From Synechococcus sp. RS9909 (GTDB lineage Bacteria > Cyanobacteriota > Cyanobacteriia > PCC-6307 > Cyanobiaceae): a stretch of 64,000 nt of DNA. Position 1 is the stretch's first letter. Every line of letters begins with the position of its first letter. Below the pieces are notes generated by a model. It worked only from the letters and a program-made list of their open reading frames with translations. It did not search any database and was not told where the DNA came from. Location: positions 2,354,422-2,418,421 of the forward strand of contig NZ_CP047943.1 of the NCBI RefSeq assembly GCF_014279595.1, written 5' to 3'. Positions 36,412 through 44,782 of this stretch are shown piece after piece. The translations under genes were made by a program, and so were the position numbers.

Positions 36412-37227
36412 TCAGGGGCGCACGCCCCGGGCGAGGAACACACCCACAAAGGCCCAGGCCCTGGGATCGTCCACCAGGGCATCGGCGGCCTCCAATGTGG
36501 CGCGGGCCGCTTCGAGTTCCTCTCCCTCAAGCAACAGGCGCTTGAAGCCGAGGGTGATGTCGAGGAATGCCCGCATCCCGAGCTGTCGCGACGTCACCGT
36601 CTCCACATGCACGTCGACCGGGTCGTAGCCGCTCTCCTCCAGCAGGCGACCGAGCTGGCGACCGATCAGACGATTGCCACCGCGCCGCTCCTGGGCGCGA
36701 GCCGCAGCCGCCGTGAAGCTGGCGAAGCCCTCCGGTTCGGGAACCAACGTCAACCAGCTGTCGTCGATATCAAAAATGCACAGCACACCGCCGGGCTTCA
36801 GCAGGGCGCGGATCGCCTCCAGCGCCTGCAACGGCTTCTCGAGGTGCTGGAACAGCAGCCGGGCGTAAATGAAATCAAACTGCCCCTGCTCCAGGGGAGG
36901 GGCATACACATCTCCCTGCACAAACCGAATCGACGCCAACCCCGCGGTCGCCGCTTCTTCGCGGGCGGCGGCGAGCAACGCACCGTTGAGATCCATGGCC
37001 GTGACCTGCGACTTGGGATGGGCCTGGGCGATCAATCGACTGATCACCCCGGGGCCGCAGGCCAGATCCAGCACCGCCTGGCCATCCGCCAATCCCATCC
37101 TCTCGAGCAGCTGCAGTTCAAGCTGGGCCGAACGCTGAGCCTGAAGCTGAAGCCGCTCCAGTTCACCACTCTCATCACCGAGGGCGGTAAAGTCATAGGA
37201 GCCGGCGGCGTTGGGGTTGGTCGTCAT
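36412..37227 (-). CDS. SAM-dependent methyltransferase (class I)
   Basis: The 271-residue protein is a class I methyltransferase: motif I VLDLACGPGVISRLIA, motif II VTAMDLNGALL, FVQGDVYAPPLEQGQFDFIY and the post-I block LLFQHLEKPLQALEAI. The C-terminal half is a substrate cap of unknown specificity. The start (ATG 37227, alternatively 37236) lies within the last codons of the acyltransferase-CNB gene, so the two are probably made together. The substrate could be the product of that neighbour, but this is inference. Confidence 0.85.
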   Translation of the reverse strand: MTTNPNAAGSYDFTALGDESGELERLQLQAQRSAQLELQLLERMGLADGQAVLDLACGPGVISRLIAQAHPKSQVTAMDLNGALLAAAREEAATAGLASIRFVQGDVYAPPLEQGQFDFIYARLLFQHLEKPLQALEAIRALLKPGGVLCIFDIDDSWLTLVPEPEGFASFTAAAARAQERRGGNRLIGRQLGRLLEESGYDPVDVHVETVTSRQLGMRAFLDITLGFKRLLLEGEELEAARATLEAADALVDDPRAWAFVGVFLARGVRP

Positions 37228-38386
37228 CGGGGGCATCCCAGCTGAGCTGAAGTAGGCGTTCCGTTGTGCTGGAGAGGCGTTCCGACAGCACCAGCGCCAG
37301 GTTACGCAGCACGAGCGCCATGGCATCCGGTTGGGTGCGCAGCGCCTTGTTCAGAAAGGCCTGGGTGAGCACCAACACCCGCGTGTCCGTGGCCGCCACC
37401 ACATCGGCACTGCGTTGCCTGCGGCCGAGGAAGCCCATCTCACCGAACACATCGCCGGGCTTGAGCACAGCAAGCCCCAGGCGTTGCCCCTGATGCTGCC
37501 GACTCACCTCGGCAAAGCCCTCCATCACCACGAACAGATCCTGCCGAGGCTCCCCTTCCGAAACGATGCGATCTCCGGCGGCGCACTGCAGCACGGTGCC
37601 GGTTTTCAGCAGACGACGGGACTGCTCATCGCTCAACCCCTGCAGAAGCGGCAGACCCTGCCCGGGCTGACGCAGGGCCTCGCCAGCGAGCTCCCAGAAC
37701 TGATCGGGATTCACCAGGCGATGGTTCAGCCCCCAATACCTCTGAGACTGCTGATCCAGCCAACGCCCATCGGCCTCTGCATCGACGCATTGGGCCAGCG
37801 CCGGATGACGCATCAGGGGAGAACGACTCCGGCGCAGATGGTCGCGATCGCGGAGGGCCAGCAACATCGGCACCTGATAGCCCACACCAGGCCAGGCGAT
37901 GCCGGCACAGAAGCGGCGATACCCCAGCTGCTCATACAGCTCGATCAAGCCGGGATGGGCATGGCAGAGGTCCAATCGGATGCCCTGCGCAAGGGCATCG
38001 GCAAAGCAACGGTTGAACAACAACCCGAGGGAGCCGCCGCCGCGCCAGTCGGCGCGAAGCATGAGCCTGGAGGTGTAAGACAGCGCTTCCAGGGGCGCCT
38101 GCTCCAGCAGAGGATCCAGGGCAATCGGGCGCAGGGCCTCCCGGGCTGACGCCAGGGCGGCGAGGCGATTGAAACGCAGCGTGCCGACCAGGGCACCGTC
38201 GCCATCGTGGAGCACATACAGGCTGGCACTGGCATCAAAGCGGTCGGTGAGCTCACGGCGCTCATGGTTGGCATCCGGTGGAGACTTGCCCATCTCCTCC
38301 ACATACACCGCATAGCGAAAGCGATACACCTCCTGCCGCTCGGCCTCCGAGACGGCCAGCGACACAGTGGTGAGCGGATCGGTCAA
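37193..38386 (-). CDS. Autoinducer-synthase/FeeM-like GNAT acyltransferase fused to a cNMP-binding domain
   Basis: The N-terminal half (about residues 1-200) resembles LuxI/FeeM-type N-acyl amino-acid or homoserine-lactone synthases: VYRFRYAVYVEEMGKSPP, DASASLYVLHDGDGALVGTL and SRLMLRADWRGGGSLGLLF. The C-terminal part (about 245-375) is a CRP-type cyclic-nucleotide domain with GDVFGEMGFLGRRQRSADVV, keeping the Glu and Arg that normally hold the nucleotide. No DNA-binding HTH follows. So acylation may be gated by cAMP or cGMP. A TTG at 38386 is the best start (GTG 38365 also fits), 18 nt after rel. Product unknown. Confidence 0.8.
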   Translation of the reverse strand: MTDPLTTVSLAVSEAERQEVYRFRYAVYVEEMGKSPPDANHERRELTDRFDASASLYVLHDGDGALVGTLRFNRLAALASAREALRPIALDPLLEQAPLEALSYTSRLMLRADWRGGGSLGLLFNRCFADALAQGIRLDLCHAHPGLIELYEQLGYRRFCAGIAWPGVGYQVPMLLALRDRDHLRRSRSPLMRHPALAQCVDAEADGRWLDQQSQRYWGLNHRLVNPDQFWELAGEALRQPGQGLPLLQGLSDEQSRRLLKTGTVLQCAAGDRIVSEGEPRQDLFVVMEGFAEVSRQHQGQRLGLAVLKPGDVFGEMGFLGRRQRSADVVAATDTRVLVLTQAFLNKALRTQPDAMALVLRNLALVLSERLSSTTERLLQLSWDAPDDDQPQRRRLL

Positions 38387-38404
38387 CGCACCATCTCCCG
38401 GCGG

Positions 38405-40738
38405 TCAGCTCTGCCCGGTGCGGGCGATGTCGAGCACATCGGCCATGGAGCGGATCTGCGCCATGGTGCGCTGCAACTGCTCCACACTGCTGATCTCCAC
38501 CCGCAGATCAATCCGAGCCGGTTTGTCGTAAGCGGTTTTCACCCGGGCATCACTCACGTTGATCGAACCATCGGACAGACGCATGAGGATGTCTTTAAGA
38601 ATGCCGACGCGGTCGATCACCTCGATGCGCAACTGGGCCGGGAAGCGCAGACCATGGCGAGTCACCGCCGGGTTCCAGCTCACCGGCAGACGACGTTCAC
38701 TGGGAATCGCCTCCACGTTGGCGCACTCCTGCCGGTGGATGGTGATGCCGTGATTGCCAAGCGCCACCGTGCCCACGATCGCTTCACCCGGCAAGGGGCT
38801 GCAACACCCACCGAGCCGGTAGTCGAGTCCCTCCACGCCGAGAATCGGCACCGTGGATCCCTGGGATGGGCGCGGCGACGACGCTTCCGCCTGCTCCACC
38901 AAACGACGCGCCACATCCTCATTGCTGAGGGGCTGGGCCGCCGCTGCGGTCTGCAGGCGGATTTCCTCCCGCAGGCGATTGAGCACCTGATGCAGCGTGA
39001 CCGCGCCAAACCCAAGGGCCGCCAACAGATCATCCGTGCTGTGGAGATTGCAGCGCTCAGCCACCCGCGTCATCGCGTCGCTGTGCAACAAGGCATCGAA
39101 TCCATTGCGGCCCAGCTCCTTCTCCAGCAGATCCTTGCCCCGCTGGATCGTTTCATCCCGATGGCTGCGCTTGTACCACTGGCGGATGCGGTTGCGAGCG
39201 GTGGGTGTGGCAACGAAATTCAGCCAATCGAGGCTGGGATGGGCTGTTTTGCTGGTGAGAATCGTGATGAAGTCGCCGTTTTGCAGAGGGGTCGACAACG
39301 GGGAGAGGCGATCGTTGATGCGCACGCCATGGCACTGGTTGCCCACTTCGGAGTGGATGCGATAGGCGAAATCCACGGCCGTTGATCCTTTGCGGAGGCC
39401 CACCACATCCCCCTTCGGGGTGAACACGAACACCTCCTCATCGAACAGGTCTTCCTTGATCGAGGCGAGGTAGTCGTTGTGGTCATCAGCGCCACCCTCC
39501 TGCTGCCAGTCGACCAGTTGCCGCAACCAGTTGAAGCGTTCGGTGTCACCTCCCGCAGCCGGCGAGCCGCCCTCCTTGTATTTCCAGTGGGCCGCAATGC
39601 CGAATTCGGCCACCTGATGCATCTCCAGGGTGCGGATCTGCACTTCAATCGGTCGGTGCCGGCCGATCACAGCCGTGTGCAACGACTGATAGCCATTCGG
39701 TTTGGGCAGACCGATGTAGTCCTTGAAGCGTCCGGGAATGGGCCGAAACGTGTCGTGCACCACCGCCAGCGCCCGATAGCAACTCTCCACGTTGGGCGTG
39801 AGGATCCGCAGCGCTGCCACGTCGTAGATCTCGTGGAACGCCTTCTGCTGCCGCTGCATCTTGCTCCAGATGCCATAAAGGTGCTTCGGCCTGCCGCTCA
39901 CCTCGCAGCTGTCGAGCCCCACCGCTGCCAGGCGATCGCTCAGCAGCTTGACGGTGACGCCGAGCCGTTCCTCCCGCTCGCTGCGCTTGGTGGCCACCTC
40001 CTGCTGGATCTCGCGGAAGGCATCGGGTTCCAGCAGCTTGAAGGCGAGATCCTCGAGCTCCCACTTGAAGCGACCAATGCCGAGACGGTTGGCCAGGGGG
40101 GCGTAGATCTCCCGCGTTTCCCGGGCGATGCGCTGGCGTTTCTCTTCCTTCAGCGCCCCCAGGGTGCGCATGTTGTGCAGCCGATCGGCCAGCTTCACCA
40201 GCACCACACGGATGTCGCTGGCCATGGCCAGAAACATCTTGCGCAGGTTCTCGGCCTGGGCTTCCGTGCGATTGGTGAAGTGGAGCCCGCCCAGCTTGGT
40301 GACCCCCTCCACCAGCTCCCGCACTTCCGCACCGAAATGACTCTCGAGCTGGGCGGGGGTCAGGTCGGTGTCTTCCACCACATCGTGGAGAAAGCCGGCG
40401 GCGATCACCGGCGCACTGGCGCCGATGTCGCGGAGCAGGTCGGCCACCGCCACCGGGTGCACGATGTAAGGGTCACCACTGGCCCGGAACTGGCCCTGAT
40501 GCAGCTGGAAGGCGAAATCGAACGCAGCCGCCAGCAACGCCTCCGGATCGGTTGGACAGCTGTAGCCCTCACCGGGGGGCACATGGGTGAGGCACTCCCG
40601 CAGCCAGTCGGGCAGATCGATGCCGTAATCCTCGATCGTGCGAATCGGATGCACCCGCTGCACAGGCTGGTCGCAGGGCTCTGCAGCACGGACCGCATCG
40701 GTCTGGGGCTGTTCCGGCGCAGAGGTGACGTTCAGCAT
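38405..40738 (-). CDS. Bifunctional (p)ppGpp synthetase/hydrolase (Rel/SpoT)
   Basis: The 777-residue protein controls (p)ppGpp. An HD hydrolase domain (HPVAVADLL, GFLHDVVEDTDL, LADRLHNMRTLGAL) is followed by the synthetase domain (GIGRFKWELEDLAFKLL, GIWSKMQRQQKAFHEIYDV, PNGYQSLHTAVIG), TGS (VFVFTPKGDVVGLRKG), a Cys/His-rich helical part and a C-terminal ACT domain (LRIEVIDRVGILKDIL). Both active sites look intact. The ATG at 40738 is divergent from the ABC gene. It heads the run with the acyltransferase-CNB, methyltransferase and ClC-like genes. Confidence 0.95.
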   Translation of the reverse strand: MLNVTSAPEQPQTDAVRAAEPCDQPVQRVHPIRTIEDYGIDLPDWLRECLTHVPPGEGYSCPTDPEALLAAAFDFAFQLHQGQFRASGDPYIVHPVAVADLLRDIGASAPVIAAGFLHDVVEDTDLTPAQLESHFGAEVRELVEGVTKLGGLHFTNRTEAQAENLRKMFLAMASDIRVVLVKLADRLHNMRTLGALKEEKRQRIARETREIYAPLANRLGIGRFKWELEDLAFKLLEPDAFREIQQEVATKRSEREERLGVTVKLLSDRLAAVGLDSCEVSGRPKHLYGIWSKMQRQQKAFHEIYDVAALRILTPNVESCYRALAVVHDTFRPIPGRFKDYIGLPKPNGYQSLHTAVIGRHRPIEVQIRTLEMHQVAEFGIAAHWKYKEGGSPAAGGDTERFNWLRQLVDWQQEGGADDHNDYLASIKEDLFDEEVFVFTPKGDVVGLRKGSTAVDFAYRIHSEVGNQCHGVRINDRLSPLSTPLQNGDFITILTSKTAHPSLDWLNFVATPTARNRIRQWYKRSHRDETIQRGKDLLEKELGRNGFDALLHSDAMTRVAERCNLHSTDDLLAALGFGAVTLHQVLNRLREEIRLQTAAAAQPLSNEDVARRLVEQAEASSPRPSQGSTVPILGVEGLDYRLGGCCSPLPGEAIVGTVALGNHGITIHRQECANVEAIPSERRLPVSWNPAVTRHGLRFPAQLRIEVIDRVGILKDILMRLSDGSINVSDARVKTAYDKPARIDLRVEISSVEQLQRTMAQIRSMADVLDIARTGQS

Positions 40739-40794
40739 CCAACCCGACGGGGTCAATCCATGGTATTGACTCAGGTGTCCCCGTGCTCCCCCTG

Positions 40795-42399
40795 ATGTCC
40801 ACCCCGGCGGCAGCGGTGCTGGAGCTGGACCAGCTGCAATTGCGTTACCCAGGCAGCGACCGCTGGACCCTCGATGGGTTGGATCTGCAGCTGGCGCAAG
40901 GGGAGCGGCTCGCCCTGGTGGGCCCGTCCGGCTGCGGCAAAAGCACGGTGGCGCGGGCGGTGCTCCAGTTGCTGCCGACGGGCAGCCAATGCCGGGGTGG
41001 CCTGCGTCTGCGCGGGCAGGATCCGCGCCAGCTGAGCCGCAGCGCCCTGCGCCGACTGCGCGGCGAGGCGGTGGGCCTGGTGTTTCAGGATCCGATGACA
41101 CGGCTGAACCCGCTGATGACTGTGGGGCGTCACCTGAGCGACACCCTCAGCGCCCACCGGACGACCTGGCCGGCATCCGCCAAGCGAGAACGGGCGGAAC
41201 AGTTGCTGGAGGCGGTGGGCATCGGTGCCGAGCGCTTCAGCGCCTACCCGCATGAATTCAGCGGTGGCATGCGGCAGCGTCTGGCGATCGCCCTGGCCAT
41301 CGCCCTTGATCCGCCGCTGGTGATCGCCGATGAACCCACCACCAGCCTCGATGTGGCCGTGGCGAACCAGGTGATGGGCGTGCTGCAGGGCCTCTGTGCG
41401 GAGCGGGGAAGTGCCCTGCTGCTGATCAGCCATGACCTGGCCATGGCCCACCGCTGGTGCGAACGGATGGCAGTGCTGGATCAGGGCCGGGTGGCCGAGC
41501 TGAGCAGCAGCCAGGCGGTGCTGACCCAGCCCCACTCCGACGTGGGCCGGCGTCTGGTGGCGGCAGCGCGCCAGCGGGAGGGAGGGGCAACGCCCACAGC
41601 TCCAGAGAGTCGACTGCTGCTCCGCGTGGAGAACCTGCGTTGCTGGCACAACCTGGGAGGACCTCCCTGGTCGCCCACCTGGCTGAAAGCGGTGGATGGG
41701 GTGAGCTTTGCGCTGCAGGCCGGCGAATCCCTGGGGGTGGTAGGCGGCTCGGGATGTGGCAAAAGCACGCTCTGCCGCGCCCTCATGGGCCTGAACCCGA
41801 TTCGGGGCGGGCGGGTGTGGCTCAACGGTGAGAATCTGTTGCGCCTGCGAGGGGAGCGGGAACGCGCCGCTCGACGCTCCCTTCAGATGGTGTTTCAAGA
41901 TCCGCTCGCCTGCCTCAACCCGGCCATGCCGGTGGGGGAAGCGATCGCCGATCCGCTCCTGATCCATCGGCTGGCCAGCACGGCAGCCGCCCGGGAACGG
42001 GCCCGGGAGCTGCTGAAGCTGGTGGGCCTGACTCCGGCCGAAGAGTTTCAGAACCGCCGGCCCCGGCAGCTCTCGGGTGGGCAGCAACAACGGGTGGCGA
42101 TCGCCCGCGCCCTCGCCCTCGAACCGCAGGTGCTGATCTGTGATGAAAGCGTGAGCATGCTCGATGCCGAGATCCAGGCGGAGGTGCTCGGCCTGTTGCG
42201 GGCGCTGCAGCAACGGCTGGGTCTGGCGATGATCTTCATCACCCACGACCTGTCGGTGGCCAGTGGCTTCTGCCACCGGGTGATCGTGCTCGACCACGGC
42301 CAGATCGTGGAGGAAGGCCCCGGGGATCAGCTGCTGCGCGCACCCGCTGCGGCGATCACCCGAAAGCTGGTGGCGGCGTGTCCGCGATTGCCCACCTGA
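40795..42399 (+). CDS. Fused two-ATPase ABC protein, dipeptide/oligopeptide importer type
   Basis: The 534-residue protein has two ABC ATPase domains in tandem, like a DppD-DppF fusion. Domain 1 has Walker A GPSGCGKST, signature FSGGMRQRLAIALA and Walker B LVIADEPTTSLD; domain 2 has GGSGCGKST, LSGGQQQRVAIARA and LICDESVSMLD. Both nucleotide sites look complete. No permease or binding-protein gene lies in the window, so the rest of the importer must be elsewhere. ATG at 40795 is preferred to GTG at 40783. The LuxR-type gene follows after 4 nt. Confidence 0.9.
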   Translation: MSTPAAAVLELDQLQLRYPGSDRWTLDGLDLQLAQGERLALVGPSGCGKSTVARAVLQLLPTGSQCRGGLRLRGQDPRQLSRSALRRLRGEAVGLVFQDPMTRLNPLMTVGRHLSDTLSAHRTTWPASAKRERAEQLLEAVGIGAERFSAYPHEFSGGMRQRLAIALAIALDPPLVIADEPTTSLDVAVANQVMGVLQGLCAERGSALLLISHDLAMAHRWCERMAVLDQGRVAELSSSQAVLTQPHSDVGRRLVAAARQREGGATPTAPESRLLLRVENLRCWHNLGGPPWSPTWLKAVDGVSFALQAGESLGVVGGSGCGKSTLCRALMGLNPIRGGRVWLNGENLLRLRGERERAARRSLQMVFQDPLACLNPAMPVGEAIADPLLIHRLASTAAARERARELLKLVGLTPAEEFQNRRPRQLSGGQQQRVAIARALALEPQVLICDESVSMLDAEIQAEVLGLLRALQQRLGLAMIFITHDLSVASGFCHRVIVLDHGQIVEEGPGDQLLRAPAAAITRKLVAACPRLPT

Positions 42400-42403
42400 G
42401 CCG

Positions 42404-43099
42404 ATGGGCACCTCCCTGAGACCACTGGGTGACATCGAACGGGCCCGCCGGATCCGAAGACTGATCCATGATCAGGATCTGCTGGTGTGCCTCTACCCCC
42501 ATCTGTTTGCTGTGAAACAGATGGCCCGGCTGGCGGGCATGCACAGCCCCAAAGAACGGCGGTTCCTCGACTCCAGAGCCGAAGCCATCGGCTACCTGGA
42601 GAGCGTCAACACACCCCACTGGTTATTGATCTCCGAACAGCTGAGTGATGGTTCCGGGCTGGAGCTCTTGCGCGACTGCAAGCGTCTGAACAGCAACCAT
42701 CGCTGCTTGCTTCTCCTCAATCGCCCCAGGAAAGACAGCCTGCGTCTGGCCCGTCAACTGCGGGCGGACGCCTGCATCGATGAGCGCAGTGTGGAGCAAC
42801 GCTCCGGCGCCCTGATCGCTGCGCTGCAAGCCTTGAAGGACGGTCACCGCTATCTGGATCCGCTCCTGGGGGAGGCGAACGTGATGGAGCCGTCCGATCA
42901 GGGAGTGGTCCTCTCGGAGCGACAACTGGAGATCCTGGCGTTGGTGGCCGAAGGCCTCAGTAACCGCGAGATCGCAACCCAACTCCAAATCACAGCGAAC
43001 ACGGTGCGCGATCACCTCAGCGAGATCATGCAACGCCTGGGGGTGGGAAACCGGGCCAGCGCCGTCTCCTCCGCCCTGCGTCTCAGGCTGATTCCCTGA
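42404..43099 (+). CDS. LuxR-type regulator with degenerate receiver domain
   Basis: The 231-residue protein ends in a LuxR/NarL HTH (SERQLEILALVAEGLSNREI, NTVRDHLSEIMQRLGVGNR). The N-terminal 150 residues have a receiver-like layout (LLISEQLSDGSGLELLRDCK, HRCLLLLNRPR), but the acidic pocket and Lys of normal receivers are not obvious, and a helix (DLLVCLYPHLFAVKQMARL) precedes it. It may sense something other than phosphorylation. It is placed between the ABC fusion and the cellulose-binding-like protein, which suggests local control of one or both. Confidence 0.82.
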   Translation: MGTSLRPLGDIERARRIRRLIHDQDLLVCLYPHLFAVKQMARLAGMHSPKERRFLDSRAEAIGYLESVNTPHWLLISEQLSDGSGLELLRDCKRLNSNHRCLLLLNRPRKDSLRLARQLRADACIDERSVEQRSGALIAALQALKDGHRYLDPLLGEANVMEPSDQGVVLSERQLEILALVAEGLSNREIATQLQITANTVRDHLSEIMQRLGVGNRASAVSSALRLRLIP

Positions 43100-43190
43100 G
43101 GGTCGCCTGCAAAAACCCTCCATTTGAAGGATTGAACGATGACGCCATCAGGAGCTGAATGAGTCCATACCCGGTCCAGTCACACCGCCC

Positions 43191-44729
43191 ATGTCGTCCA
43201 ACCTCCTCAACGTCTCCATCACTGGAGACATCTGGTGGGGTGGCTTTACCGCTGCCCTCACCATCACCAACACCTCAGGCAACCAGCTTGAACGCTGGAG
43301 CACCAGCTTTGAGAGTGCTCACGTGATCGACGGCAGCCCCTGGGGAGCCGATCTCGAACGCGAGAGCCTTGCAGATGGCCGCTTCCGTTACACACTGACC
43401 GGAGCGGACTGGGGGCAGTCACTGGCGCCCGGCGCATCGGTCACGGTGGGCTTCAACGGCCACCAGGGCGTTCCCCTGGGAGACCGCGGTGAGCTCACGG
43501 CCGCGCTCCTCACGGGCGCTGACACCCCAGAAGCCAGCCCCGTGGAGGCCCATGCCTCAACGGAAGCACCCGAGTCAGCCAAGCCCCATGACGACACTCC
43601 GCACACCATGGATCACTCCCATGGCTCCCAAAACGGCTACGAGCTGATCACGGCCTTCGGGGCCTCCAATGGCAGCATGCACACCACCCATGAGGAACTC
43701 AGGGATGGGCGCACACCCATCACAACCGAAGCCCTGGTTGCTTACAACCATTTACGGACCTTCATGGGCCTGGAAACCGTTGACCTCGAGACGGTCGGCC
43801 GCTGGGCCTTTGCTCATCAGCTCACCAACAACAGCCAGGCCTGGGGAGATGAGCTGAAGGGTGTAGGTCTCTGGTATGCCATGCAGGGCAGCAAGGTGGG
43901 CTGGATCGCTGACCAGCACTACGCCCCAGAGCTGATCGCCAGCTTGCAACGCACAGCCCGGCTCGGCAGGGCCGACGAGGTGATCGCCCTGGCGCGAAAC
44001 GTCGACCAGGACGGCTTCATCGAGCATCTGGAGGCCAACAACGGCATCGATGCCTTCATCAACACCCTGAAAATGGAACCCCATTTCGGAGGTTGGATGC
44101 ATGATCGCGCCCATGGCTGGCTGCCGATTCCGGGCGGAGCGATCGCCCATGACATCAACCACCTGACCATCCTGAGCCATGACCAAACGCAGGCCTTCAT
44201 GAACGACACCTTCGATTGGCCCCAATGGCCAGCCCTGGAGGTGGAAGCAGCTGTGGTGATCGACTACTTCCAGAGCATGGTGAGCCTGGGCGACCCCCTT
44301 GGCAGCGATGTCGACTGGCTGGCAACCCGTGAGGATGCAACGGTGCCCGACGCGACATCCACGGATCCGATCACGGGAACAACGACGCCATTAGCCGTCG
44401 CGATCGACGGAGACATCTGGTGGGGGGGCTTCACCGCCGAAATCACCCTCACAAATACGGGTTCGGAAGCACTGGACGACTGGAGCCTGAGCTTCATCAG
44501 TCCCCACCGCATCGCAAACGAGGCCTGGGGGGCGACCGTCAGCAGGGAAGCCCTGGGCGATGGGGAGTATCGCTACGTGCTCACAGGGGACGCCTGGGGA
44601 TCATCGATTGGAAGCCAGCAGTCGCTGACCGTCGGTTTCAACGGCTTACAGGGTATGGATCTTGGCGTGAGTGGAGCTCTCAGCCTCGACACGCTGATGG
44701 TCGGAGACAGTCTTCTCACCCTCACCTGA
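43191..44729 (+). CDS. Two cellulose-binding-like (CBM2) domains around an uncharacterised His-rich core
   Basis: The 512-residue protein has two homologous CBM2-like domains, about residues 1-110 and 400-512. Shared blocks include GDIWWGGFTA, the NTG/NTS turn, PWGAD/AWGAT, RYTLTG/RYVLTG and TVGFNGxQG. A His-rich linker (HDDTPHTMDHSHGSQNG) leads to a core of about 240 residues with EPHFGGWMHDRAHGWLPI and GAIAHDINHLTILSHDQ, which may bind metal. No signal peptide was seen, so export would need type I secretion or leakage. I do not know this core's function. Confidence 0.75.
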   Translation: MSSNLLNVSITGDIWWGGFTAALTITNTSGNQLERWSTSFESAHVIDGSPWGADLERESLADGRFRYTLTGADWGQSLAPGASVTVGFNGHQGVPLGDRGELTAALLTGADTPEASPVEAHASTEAPESAKPHDDTPHTMDHSHGSQNGYELITAFGASNGSMHTTHEELRDGRTPITTEALVAYNHLRTFMGLETVDLETVGRWAFAHQLTNNSQAWGDELKGVGLWYAMQGSKVGWIADQHYAPELIASLQRTARLGRADEVIALARNVDQDGFIEHLEANNGIDAFINTLKMEPHFGGWMHDRAHGWLPIPGGAIAHDINHLTILSHDQTQAFMNDTFDWPQWPALEVEAAVVIDYFQSMVSLGDPLGSDVDWLATREDATVPDATSTDPITGTTTPLAVAIDGDIWWGGFTAEITLTNTGSEALDDWSLSFISPHRIANEAWGATVSREALGDGEYRYVLTGDAWGSSIGSQQSLTVGFNGLQGMDLGVSGALSLDTLMVGDSLLTLT

Positions 44730-44782
44730 CGCAGACCCTCATCACCGGAGAGAATCGACGCCAACGGCATCCCCCCGGCGCC

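Noticed and set aside
35128-37245. A 705-codon open frame on the plus strand
   Set aside because: It is antisense to the ClC-like and methyltransferase genes, is rich in Gln, Arg, Gly and Pro with no domain, and is explained by high GC suppressing stop codons.
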